A stretch of DNA of 47,535 bases, taken from contig MHBE01000065.1 of assembly GCA_001803205.1 (NCBI GenBank), forward strand, positions 1 to 47,535. The letters run 5' to 3'. The notes beneath the pieces were generated by a model. The model was not told the DNA's origin, made no database searches, and saw only the letters and a list, made by a program, of their open reading frames with translations. The DNA is from Lentisphaerae bacterium GWF2_38_69. GTDB taxonomy: Bacteria > Verrucomicrobiota > Lentisphaeria > Victivallales > GWF2-38-69. The translations under genes were made by a program, and so were the position numbers. The first letter of the stretch is position 1; each line of letters begins with the position of its first letter. Shown piece by piece: positions 36,402-44,525 of the stretch.

Positions 36402-36457
36402 TTTACCTATTGCCTTGTGCCTATAGACTATTGTATGATAAATAATATATGATAAAC
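36402..36457. repeat. Degenerate heptanucleotide array, about 8 units
   Basis: Units TTTACCT, ATTGCCT, TGTGCCT, ATAGACT, ATTGTAT, GATAAAT, AATATAT, GATAAAC. It shares CTATAGACTA with the short array at 5716-5729 and xTTGCCT with 32444-32499. It ends 19 bases before the REC-HD-GYP start codon, so it may carry that gene's promoter or leader. Confidence 0.5.
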
Positions 36458-36476
36458 CAAATAATAATATAGAAAA

Positions 36477-37553
36477 ATGAACATCCTTATTGTAGATGAC
36501 GAAAGAAAGAATCTGAAACTTTTGGAAGTATTGTTATATCCCAATTATAATGTATTTAAAGCAATCGATGGGACTTCTGCGCTCGATATTCTTAACACAA
36601 ATAAAGTAGATTTGGTTCTTCTGGATATAATGATGCCTGGCATGAGCGGTTATGAAGTTTGCTCCGTTATCAAGAAGAACAAAAGTACAATAGACATTCC
36701 GGTTATTATGCTTACTTCTCTTAATGATGATGAAAGCCAGGTCAAAGGATTATCCCTTGGTGCTGCTGATTTTATAACAAAACCTTTCAAGCTAGAAGTG
36801 CTTGAAGCAAGAGTAAAAACTCAACTTTCACTTAAGAAAGCACAAGACGAACTCAAAAACTTCAATTCAAAATTAAAAGTAATGGTTAAAGAAAGAACCA
36901 GAGAGTTGGAAGTCACACAGGAAGTAACGATTGAATGCATGGCTTCTCTAGCGGGATACAGAGATATTGAAACAGGCTACCATATCAAAAGGACACAGAC
37001 TTATGTCAAAGAACTGGCAATTCAACTGAAGGAACACCCTAAATTTAAAGACTATCTTGACGACACTACAATTGAGATGCTCTATATCTCTGCTCCGCTT
37101 CATGACATAGGAAAAGTTGCCATACCGGATGCTATTCTTCTTAAGCCTGACAAGCTCACTGACGAAGAATTTGCGATAATGAAAAATCATCCTGTTATCG
37201 GATGTGAAGCCATAGCTAAATCCGAAAAAAGGCTCAAAGGTAATTCATTTCTCAGATTCGCCAGAGAAGTAGCTGTGGCACATCATGAGAAATGGGACGG
37301 TTCAGGCTATCCATATGGTTTGAAAGGAGATAATATTCCTATACCAGGCAGACTTATGGCAATTGCTGATGTTTATGATGCTCTCGTAACAAAGCGCCCA
37401 TACAAGGAGCCATTCTCTCACGAGAAAGCTGTCGGGATAATTACAGAAGGCAGAGGCACTCATTTTGACCCCGAAATTGTGGATGCATTCCTTTCTGTTC
37501 AGGATAAATTCAGGAAAATAGCACTTCGGCTGTCAGATGACAAAACAAAATGA
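36477..37553 (+). CDS. Response regulator with HD-GYP c-di-GMP phosphodiesterase domain (RpfG-like)
   Basis: Residues 1-120 are a receiver domain with acidic pocket Asp7/Asp8, phospho-acceptor Asp50 in LLDIMMPG and the conserved Lys in FITKPF. Residues about 145-340 are an HD-GYP domain with the metal-binding His-Asp in LHDIGKVAIPD (209-210), HHEKWDGSGYP (GYP at 277-279) and the following RLMAIADVYDAL. Such proteins hydrolyse cyclic di-GMP when phosphorylated. The upstream hemerythrin histidine kinase on the same strand is the probable donor of phosphate. The start ATG lacks a good ribosome binding site and follows a heptamer array. Confidence 0.94.
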   Translation: MNILIVDDERKNLKLLEVLLYPNYNVFKAIDGTSALDILNTNKVDLVLLDIMMPGMSGYEVCSVIKKNKSTIDIPVIMLTSLNDDESQVKGLSLGAADFITKPFKLEVLEARVKTQLSLKKAQDELKNFNSKLKVMVKERTRELEVTQEVTIECMASLAGYRDIETGYHIKRTQTYVKELAIQLKEHPKFKDYLDDTTIEMLYISAPLHDIGKVAIPDAILLKPDKLTDEEFAIMKNHPVIGCEAIAKSEKRLKGNSFLRFAREVAVAHHEKWDGSGYPYGLKGDNIPIPGRLMAIADVYDALVTKRPYKEPFSHEKAVGIITEGRGTHFDPEIVDAFLSVQDKFRKIALRLSDDKTK

Positions 37554-37776
37554 CATTTAACATTTTGCAGCAGTTAACAACAATCCATCTCTATATTTAC
37601 GATTCCCGTCTCTCTATTGCTCCCGATGGGCGAGGCGGATGGTTAAAAAAAGGCGTCCAAATAGAAAAAGTGCCATGTCTAATTTCCTGTTATTTATCCT
37701 GGCTTAAGGCTAAATTGTTTATCCAGGTAAGGAGTTCTGTGGCTTGCAGTTTTTTAGTAAAAGCGCAGCATGATCC

Positions 37777-39606
37777 TTACATATTTACTTTAGTAGTAAC
37801 GCCGTGAAGTTCGGACGCAGGCAGATTATAGAATTTCACATAGGAGGGAAGAAGAAGCTTCATTACCGCAAAGAACTTCCAGATTGGATTGGATGAATAA
37901 ATGTCTTCAATTCCATAGAATATAACCTTTTCCCTAATCCATGAAACTCTGAATATTTTCTCTATATCTTCCATTTCCATATACCCCATTTTTATCTCAA
38001 AAAGCCTGAGCCCTTCAGCTATTGGCTGTTTGAATCCATAACTTACTCCCCATGGTCCATCCATTCTGGATATGGAGACAAAAATATTATCTTCGTAAAT
38101 TATCTGATTTTTTATCATTGTATGCAGAACATAAGGTGGAATTAGTTTTTCATCTCTGACAAGATATATTGCGGTGCCTTTTATTTTGGGCAGTTCCTTG
38201 TAAACTTCATTATAACAAAGAAGAAATCTATCGAGCGGAACAGGGTTCATAAGCCGGAACAATCTCTTCTGTCCTTTCATATACACAATCATGACAATAA
38301 AGGGAATGCAGGCCAAAAGCAGAGACCAGTAGCCGCCAAAGGGGATTTTGAGCATGGTGGATGCAAAGAACAGTCCCACAATAAAGGTAACAAAAATTGT
38401 GCAAATCAACTTAAAATACATTCTTCTTATAGTGAAGATTATAGCCATCATAGTCCCTGCAAGGAACATTGCTCCGGTCACTGCCAGGCCGTATGCTGCC
38501 GCAAGGCTTGAAGAATCTTTGAACTCTAGGATAATCAAGACGATAAAAAATAGAAGAAACCAGTTGACAGATGATATATATATCTGCCCTTTCATCCTGG
38601 AGGAGGTAAAATCTATTCTCATAAGAGGTAGTATTCTCAGATTGATAGCCTGATAGACTATAGAGAATATTCCGCTTATCATAGCCTGAGATGCAATTAC
38701 CGTAGCCATAATACTCAGGACGAGGAATGGGATGTAAAGTACAGCTGTCTGCTGAAACACCATACCGAAGAGCAGATTATGGGAAGATTTATGGGTCAGC
38801 ATATATGCTCCCTGCCCCATATAATTAAGGACAAGAGCTATAATGACAAAAAACCATGCATAAGTAATAGGTTTTCTTCCCAAATGCCCCATATCGGCAT
38901 AGAGAGCTTCACCGCCAGTGGCACAAAGTATCACTTCAGAAAGAGTAAAAAAACCTAGCCATCCATGGTTTATAAGAAAATCAACACCATACAAGGGATT
39001 CATACACTTAAGAATCCATGGAGAATCAACAAGATATATCGTCCCATATATTGCCAGAGCCAAAAACCATATCATCATTATAGGAGAAAAGGCTCTGGCA
39101 ACATTGTCTGTCCCTTTTTTCTGATAACTCAAAAGCAAAATAGCTATAACAGAAGCTAAAAGGATCAAAAAGCCTTGTTGAACTCCTTCGGCTCCGGGAA
39201 TGAGTTTTATGCCTTCAACAGCGCTGAGTATAGATATGGCTGGAGTTATAATTCCATCGCCAATCATCAGAGATATGCCTATATAAGCAAGGAAAGAGAC
39301 AAATACCACACCTTTTCCCTTTTTCATATACGAAGTAAGAATATCCAAAAGAACTACGATTCCCCCCTCTCCTCTTCTACTTAGACTCATTGCCAGCCAA
39401 ATGTATTTCATGGTCACAACTGTCAGCAATGTCCAGATGATCAGTGAAAGGATAGAAAGTACATTGCTCTCTGTAGGTTTTAACAAGAGAAAAATAACGG
39501 TCAGTGTGTAAATCGGGCTTGTCCCAATATCTCCAAAAACTACGCCTAAAGATTTAAAGGCTCCTTTTATCAGAGATTCGTCTTTGATATGGGGTTCTGG
39601 TGTCAA
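37777..39606 (-). CDS. kup: Low-affinity potassium transporter Kup
   Basis: Inner-membrane K+/H+ symporter of the KUP/HAK/KT family, 609 residues with 12 hydrophobic helices and a C-terminal cytoplasmic tail of about 150. Typical motifs: LGVVFGDIGTSPIYTL at the N-terminus, RRGEGGIVVLL, GDGIITPAISILSAVEG and ATGGEALYADMGHLG. Start is TTG at 39606 with GAGGAG five bases before it. Its upstream gap (146 bases) is shared with the small zinc-ribbon gene on the other strand. It is monocistronic. Confidence 0.96.
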   Translation of the reverse strand: MTPEPHIKDESLIKGAFKSLGVVFGDIGTSPIYTLTVIFLLLKPTESNVLSILSLIIWTLLTVVTMKYIWLAMSLSRRGEGGIVVLLDILTSYMKKGKGVVFVSFLAYIGISLMIGDGIITPAISILSAVEGIKLIPGAEGVQQGFLILLASVIAILLLSYQKKGTDNVARAFSPIMMIWFLALAIYGTIYLVDSPWILKCMNPLYGVDFLINHGWLGFFTLSEVILCATGGEALYADMGHLGRKPITYAWFFVIIALVLNYMGQGAYMLTHKSSHNLLFGMVFQQTAVLYIPFLVLSIMATVIASQAMISGIFSIVYQAINLRILPLMRIDFTSSRMKGQIYISSVNWFLLFFIVLIILEFKDSSSLAAAYGLAVTGAMFLAGTMMAIIFTIRRMYFKLICTIFVTFIVGLFFASTMLKIPFGGYWSLLLACIPFIVMIVYMKGQKRLFRLMNPVPLDRFLLCYNEVYKELPKIKGTAIYLVRDEKLIPPYVLHTMIKNQIIYEDNIFVSISRMDGPWGVSYGFKQPIAEGLRLFEIKMGYMEMEDIEKIFRVSWIREKVIFYGIEDIYSSNPIWKFFAVMKLLLPSYVKFYNLPASELHGVTTKVNM

Positions 39607-39752
39607 AATGCTCCTCTGTTATAAGAAGTAAAATTTCCTAAGAAAGCTTATTCTAAAATATTGATATGCCTTTCTAGGTCATATAGGTTTTATAATTAAA
39701 AAAACATTAAACAATTATTTCTTATTTTATACTTTTTTCAAGAGAAATTACA

Positions 39753-39962
39753 ATGAAATATCTACTATGTCCGAAATGCGCAGTTCACAGATTTTTTGTA
39801 AAGAGCGGAGATAAGAATATCTATTTTCATGTTGCCTTTAACGGCAGCCTGATACCTACAGCCCAGTCCAATGCCGATTTAAGCTCAGTCAATACCGAAG
39901 AAATATCCTGTTCAGGCTGCTCATGGTCAGGCAATAGCGCCCGTCTGGTAAACTTTTTCTAG
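39753..39962 (+). CDS. Small zinc-ribbon protein (69 aa)
   Basis: Unrecognised family. Two CxxC pairs, CPKC (residues 7-10) and CSGC near residue 53, followed by Trp, form a plausible zinc ribbon. No membrane or signal segment. It is transcribed divergently from kup and its last codons overlap the end of the dus gene on the opposite strand by 4 bases. The ribosome binding site is weak (AAGAGAAA). Metal-site conservation makes a real protein likely. Confidence 0.65.
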   Translation: MKYLLCPKCAVHRFFVKSGDKNIYFHVAFNGSLIPTAQSNADLSSVNTEEISCSGCSWSGNSARLVNFF

Positions 39963-40957
39963 ACTGCTCCTGCAGGCGTGTTCCTGAAAACAACTCTATG
40001 CTGTTTAAGAAAATCTTCAGAAGGTCCTCTTTCGACTTCTGTCAAATACGCTTCAAAGTTAGCCCAAGTTGAAATCTTCGTTGCCTTATTTTTCATTTCT
40101 CCTCCATACCCCCTGCCCTTGACATAGCTTACTGCAATCTTTCTTGCCATTTTCATTCCCCACTTTTCGCCATAGAGACCTATCATTTCTCCGATATGCA
40201 GGCGCATTTCAGCGACAAGTTCATCTGTCGGGACAATGCCTTCGTGTTTTCCCAGGAGCTCTTCAAAGAGCCAGGGATTTCCCATAGCGCCTCTTGCAAG
40301 CATTACAGCCGAACAGCCCGATTGACTTCTTAATGCATCATAAGTTTCCTTATCAAAAGCTCCGCCGTTTGCTATGACCTGAATCTTCAGATTTTCCCTG
40401 ACAGCAGAAATAATTTTTGGGTGACTTGACCCCAGATACATTTTCTCGTAAGTCCTGCCATGAATAGTCAAAGCCTGGATTCCTGCTGCTTCGAGTTTCT
40501 TTGCCAGCACAATAGTAGAGTCAGGGTTATTCTCGTCCTGAATTCTGATTTTAGCAGTAACAGGTATTCTTGATTTTTTAATCATCGCTTCAATTATTCT
40601 GCAGGCAAGTTCAGGCTCTTTTGCCAGCCCTGCGCCTTTTCCTTTCTTTGCAACCTTGGGAGTAGGACACCCCATATTAAAATCCAGGACATCAAAATTA
40701 TATTCATTAACAATGTCCACAGCCTTGCTCATCTGCTCCAAATCCCGCCCCACAAGCTGTACCCCCAGCCATTTTTCGCTTTCATCGCGCTCAAGGAGTT
40801 TGAAACTTTTCTTTCTGACATAAACTATTGAGGAAACATCCACCATTTCCGTAAAAGCGTAAACACAGCCATGCCTCCTGGCAGAGAGCCGGTATGGGAT
40901 ATCCGTATATCCTGCCAGCGGAGCAAGAATCAATGCGTCATTTTCGTAAATAGCCAT
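39959..40957 (-). CDS. tRNA-dihydrouridine synthase
   Basis: FMN-dependent enzyme that reduces uridines in tRNA D-loops. TIM-barrel with LAPLAGYTDIPYR at the N-terminus, the catalytic motif NMGCPTPKV (Cys97), KGAGL, ALTIHGRTYEKMY and IANGGAF, plus the FMN-phosphate site VMLARGAMGNPWLF. Length of 332 is normal. Which subfamily (DusA, B or C) is not certain. Single gene, convergent with the zinc-ribbon gene and divergent from dsbD with a 66-base gap. Confidence 0.95.
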   Translation of the reverse strand: MAIYENDALILAPLAGYTDIPYRLSARRHGCVYAFTEMVDVSSIVYVRKKSFKLLERDESEKWLGVQLVGRDLEQMSKAVDIVNEYNFDVLDFNMGCPTPKVAKKGKGAGLAKEPELACRIIEAMIKKSRIPVTAKIRIQDENNPDSTIVLAKKLEAAGIQALTIHGRTYEKMYLGSSHPKIISAVRENLKIQVIANGGAFDKETYDALRSQSGCSAVMLARGAMGNPWLFEELLGKHEGIVPTDELVAEMRLHIGEMIGLYGEKWGMKMARKIAVSYVKGRGYGGEMKNKATKISTWANFEAYLTEVERGPSEDFLKQHRVVFRNTPAGAV

Positions 40958-41023
40958 TTTTGCAATTTCTTTTTTAAATGCGATATTTTAAAAAACATTA
41001 AATTTCTATTAAGGTAAAACATA

Positions 41024-42790
41024 ATGAACAAATTTCGTAAACATTTTTTGTTCTTTTCAGTAATTTTTCTTTTCCTTGCAATAAATCTATGCGCGAACCC
41101 TCTTCCTGCGGATGAGGCTTTCAAGCTCACTGTCAGCCGCACGGGAAGCTCAATTATTCAGGCTAAATGGGATATTGCCCAACATTATCACCTCTACAAG
41201 AGTGAAATATCTATAGCATTAGCTGAAAACAACGGAACTGTACTTGGAAAAATCGATTATCCTCCGGGGATACCTCAACACAGTGATGTTCTCGGCAGTT
41301 ATGATGTTTATGAAAATACTCTTTCAGTAAACATCCCTGTTGAGAAATGGGGAAAAGGCCAGACTCAGCTGGTCTTTAACTATCAGGGATGCAAAGACGA
41401 TTCAGCCTGCTATCCTCCGATAACAAAAGTTATTTCAATTGACCCGCCTTCTCAATCTGCAGTTTCTGCCGTTTCTTCTCCTACATTATCTTCTACGGAG
41501 CAGCTGCTTGCAAGCGGTAACATTCTGCTGATACTATTTAGTTTTTTTATTTTCGGGATTTTCCTTTCTCTCACACCGTGCGTTCTGCCTATGATACCGA
41601 TTCTTGTCGGAATCATAATGGGACAGAAAAACCTGAAAACCTCCAAAGCGCTCCTGCTTTCACTTTCCTATGTCTTAGGTATCGCTATTACTTATGCCGC
41701 GGCAGGAGTAGTCACAGCCATGCTTGGCAGCAGCATACAGTCAATTTTGCAGAACTTCTGGGTCATAATGTTCTGCGGCCTCATATTTGTTCTGCTTGCT
41801 TTAAGTTTATTCGGCCTTTATGAGCTTCAGCTTCCCTCATCGCTGATGACAAAACTAAACAAAGCTTCTCTGCAACAAAAACAAGGCTCATATATCGGAA
41901 CATTCCTTATGGGAGCAATCAGCAGTTTGATAGTTTCTCCATGTGTAAGCGCCCCTCTTGCCGGAGCGTTGATATATATTGCTACTACAGGGGACATCTT
42001 CCTTGGCGGAGCGGCTTTATTCTTTCTGGCTCTGGGAATGGGCGTGCTGCTTGTAATAGCCGGAGTGACCGGAGGAAAACTTTTCCTTAAGACAGGCAAG
42101 TGGATGGTTACCATCCGTTATTTCATTGGTGTAATGATGCTGGCAATGGCCATCTGGCTTGTTTCAAGAGTTATACCGGATTTCATCACATATCTGATGT
42201 GGGCAATCCTCATGATCGGCACAGGCTATTATGCTGGTGCTTTTGAGCCCGGAAGAGATGATTCGGCAGGGATAAAGTTTAGGAAATTAATTGCATTTCT
42301 CGTCTTGCTGTCAGGAGTCGCTTTTGGCCTGATGACTTTTATAGGTCATATAGGTCTCATAAATCCTATAAAGTCTATGGAATATCAGGCCGTCTCCGCC
42401 CCATCAGACGATTCTCTCTTCAGTGCCGTGACTAACCTCTCTGAGATGGAAGATCTCATCAGAAAAGCTATCAAGGAAAATAAGCCGATAATGATAGACT
42501 ATTATGCCGATTGGTGCACTTCATGCAGGGAAATGGATGGCACTACCTTCAAAAATCCTGATGTCAGATATGCCCTTAAACAGTTTATGGCAATAAGAGC
42601 CGATATAACAAAAAATGACTCCGCCTCCAGGGAACTTAAAGCTAAATACAAAGTTTTCGCTCCTCCATATTTTATATTTCTTGACAACAAAGGCAATCAG
42701 CTGAAGGATTCCACATTAGCAGGAGAAATCAACGCTAATGACCTTCTTGCTCAGCTTAACATTATAAGCTCTGTTTATGGTTCTAATTAA
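41024..42790 (+). CDS. dsbD: Thiol:disulfide interchange protein DsbD
   Basis: Carries electrons from cytoplasmic thioredoxin to periplasmic thiol proteins. Signal peptide about 1-24. Residues 25-150 are the alpha domain with the active Cys pair in YQGCKDDSACYPP. The membrane beta domain has eight helices with its redox cysteines in LSLTPCVLPM and IVSPCVSAP. The C-terminal gamma domain is a thioredoxin fold with DWCTSC. All six catalytic cysteines are present and the length (588) equals the E. coli protein (565 plus). It is followed by a 96-bp repeat and then a DsbA-like gene, a probable partner for its electrons. Confidence 0.96.
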   Translation: MNKFRKHFLFFSVIFLFLAINLCANPLPADEAFKLTVSRTGSSIIQAKWDIAQHYHLYKSEISIALAENNGTVLGKIDYPPGIPQHSDVLGSYDVYENTLSVNIPVEKWGKGQTQLVFNYQGCKDDSACYPPITKVISIDPPSQSAVSAVSSPTLSSTEQLLASGNILLILFSFFIFGIFLSLTPCVLPMIPILVGIIMGQKNLKTSKALLLSLSYVLGIAITYAAAGVVTAMLGSSIQSILQNFWVIMFCGLIFVLLALSLFGLYELQLPSSLMTKLNKASLQQKQGSYIGTFLMGAISSLIVSPCVSAPLAGALIYIATTGDIFLGGAALFFLALGMGVLLVIAGVTGGKLFLKTGKWMVTIRYFIGVMMLAMAIWLVSRVIPDFITYLMWAILMIGTGYYAGAFEPGRDDSAGIKFRKLIAFLVLLSGVAFGLMTFIGHIGLINPIKSMEYQAVSAPSDDSLFSAVTNLSEMEDLIRKAIKENKPIMIDYYADWCTSCREMDGTTFKNPDVRYALKQFMAIRADITKNDSASRELKAKYKVFAPPYFIFLDNKGNQLKDSTLAGEINANDLLAQLNIISSVYGSN

Positions 42791-42802
42791 AATTTACCAA
42801 TT

Positions 42803-42898
42803 TATACTTAAAGCGAAATGATTTTCGGAAAATATTTACACAAAATGAGTTCATATGTGCGAAATAAAACCAATATTAAAATACCCCTTGGGTATAAT
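42803..42898 (-). repeat. 96-bp dispersed repeat, copy B
   Basis: Reverse complement matches 21861-21956 at 92 of 96 positions without gaps. It fills nearly the whole 122-base gap between dsbD and the DsbA-like gene. Read on the plus strand it ends with the hairpin ATACCC-CTT-GGGTAT and a TATAAT (42893-42898), 14 bases before the ATG at 42913, so it has become the 5' region of that gene. Confidence 0.85.
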
Positions 42899-42912
42899 AG
42901 GAGTGTTGTAAT

Positions 42913-43542
42913 ATGTTTAAAAAACTTTTTTCTGTAATCCCTGCCTTTTTAATTCTCGTCTCTCTTCAGGCAGCTAACTCAAAAACGCCCGATCTGGAAA
43001 AAAATAAACAGACTCTTGATTCTCTCTACAGTTCGGATTACGAAACTTTTACTGGAAATAAGGATGCAAAGGTTGTCATTTTTGACTTCTTTGACTACAA
43101 CTGCGGAGACTGCAAAGACATCTTTCCAAAACTTCAGGAACTCATAAAAAACAACCCCGATTTAAAGATTGTTTCTATAGAATACCCAATCCTCAGGCCT
43201 CCTGCCATGTATGCCGCAAAAGTAGCAATAGCGGCTCTCAGCCAGGGTAAATACGATGAATTACACAGGGCTTTTATGTCCCGTCAGGGCCGTTTCGCTT
43301 CAGAAGATGAAGTTAACGCTCTTGCGCAAAATCTTGGAGTGGATGTTTCAAAAGTAAAAACAGACGATACCATAAAGCAGTATCTATTAAAAAATCTCGA
43401 ACTCGGCCATAAAATCGGAATAACAAATGTGCCAAATCTCTTCATAGGCAAAGCTTCTGAACCTCACAATACATCAGTGATAGTCGAACCTAAACCTGAC
43501 GAGCTGCAAGCTCTTATCAACAAATATCTAAATAAAGAATAA
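42913..43542 (+). CDS. Periplasmic DsbA-family thiol:disulfide protein
   Basis: Signal peptide residues 1-21 (ending LQAANS). Residues about 40-205 are a DsbA-type thioredoxin fold with active site NCGDCKD and the cis-Pro loop TNVPNLFIG. The Com1/ScsC/BdbD group is the closest in style. With DsbD just upstream, a reductase or isomerase role (kept reduced by DsbD) is more likely than an oxidase, since no DsbB is here. AGGAG precedes the ATG by 10 bases. It is 5 bases before the CDF transporter gene, so they are co-expressed. Confidence 0.92.
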   Translation: MFKKLFSVIPAFLILVSLQAANSKTPDLEKNKQTLDSLYSSDYETFTGNKDAKVVIFDFFDYNCGDCKDIFPKLQELIKNNPDLKIVSIEYPILRPPAMYAAKVAIAALSQGKYDELHRAFMSRQGRFASEDEVNALAQNLGVDVSKVKTDDTIKQYLLKNLELGHKIGITNVPNLFIGKASEPHNTSVIVEPKPDELQALINKYLNKE

Positions 43543-43547
43543 AGGTT

Positions 43548-44525
43548 ATGTCCTGCAATCACACACACAATCACGACGAACTCCCTGAAGAACATCATGA
43601 ACATTCTGAACCGCATACACATGCAGGGCATTCTCATTCGCACTTTGATGAAAATGCTTCATCACTCAAAATACTATTTACAATCATTCTCAATCTGATT
43701 ATAGGCGCTGCTGAAGTCATTGGCGGCATATTCTCAGGAAGCCTGTCGCTCATATCCGATGCCCTGCACAATTTTTCTGATGCTCTAGCTATCATCATCT
43801 CCTATATTGCTATTAAAATAAGTAAAATCACACAGACAGAAGGTTTCACATTCGGTTTCAAACGCGCCGAAATCCTGGCTGCATTGATCAATGCTTCAGC
43901 GCTGCTTGTCATAAGCATTTTCCTTATATGGGAAGCTATAGAACGATTCTATGAACCAAACACCATTGGCGCAACTGTAATGTTCATTGTTGCCTTAATC
44001 GGTTTGATAGCCAATATTTTAGGGGCTTTGCTCCTTCGAGCCGATTCAAAGAATAGCCTAAACCTGAAATCCGCGTATCTGCACCTTTTCAGCGATGCCG
44101 TAACAAGCGTAGCAGTAATTCTCGGAGCCATCTGTATTCATTACTGGAGGATATACTGGCTTGACCCTCTTCTCACCATAGCCATTTCTATTTACATCCT
44201 GATTGAGTCCTTCAAAATTCTCAAACATACTCTTATCATACTTATGATGGGCAAACCCGATCACATATCGCTTACAGATGTAAAGACAGCACTTGAAGCT
44301 ATCTCTGAAATAGACAACATCCATCACTGTCATCTCTGGATGCTTACGGATAAACTCTTTCATTTTGAAGCCCATATAGATATAAATAATATTAACAATA
44401 CAGACACAGACAAAATTCTACATAAGGCAGAGCAAATACTTAAAGATAAATTCGGTATTACTCATTCTACATTGCAGATAGAAAAATCGCGCTGTGATTC
44501 AAAGGAACTTCTTAATCATGTCTAA
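43548..44525 (+). CDS. Cation diffusion facilitator (Zn2+/Co2+/Cd2+ exporter)
   Basis: Six-helix metal/proton antiporter of the CDF family (CzcD/ZitB type), 325 residues. The first 35 residues are His-rich (HTHNHDELPEEHHEHSEP and more), a cytoplasmic metal-binding tail. Transport-site motifs are SDALHNFSDALAI in helix 2 and HLFSDAVTSVAV in helix 5, both HxxxD, typical of zinc transporters. The C-terminal cytoplasmic domain has HHCHLWMLT. It begins 5 bases after the DsbA-like gene and overlaps the start of the U32 gene by 8 bases. Confidence 0.95.
   Translation: MSCNHTHNHDELPEEHHEHSEPHTHAGHSHSHFDENASSLKILFTIILNLIIGAAEVIGGIFSGSLSLISDALHNFSDALAIIISYIAIKISKITQTEGFTFGFKRAEILAALINASALLVISIFLIWEAIERFYEPNTIGATVMFIVALIGLIANILGALLLRADSKNSLNLKSAYLHLFSDAVTSVAVILGAICIHYWRIYWLDPLLTIAISIYILIESFKILKHTLIILMMGKPDHISLTDVKTALEAISEIDNIHHCHLWMLTDKLFHFEAHIDINNINNTDTDKILHKAEQILKDKFGITHSTLQIEKSRCDSKELLNHV

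Noticed and set aside
37550-37807. 85-codon plus-strand frame between the HD-GYP and kup genes
   Set aside because: Overlaps the kup 3' end, has no ribosome binding site, and its composition looks random.
21861-42898. The two 96-bp copies as ends of one 21-kb composite transposon
   Set aside because: They are inverted, but the DNA between is housekeeping genes (his, argS, manA, kup) with no transposase or integrase.
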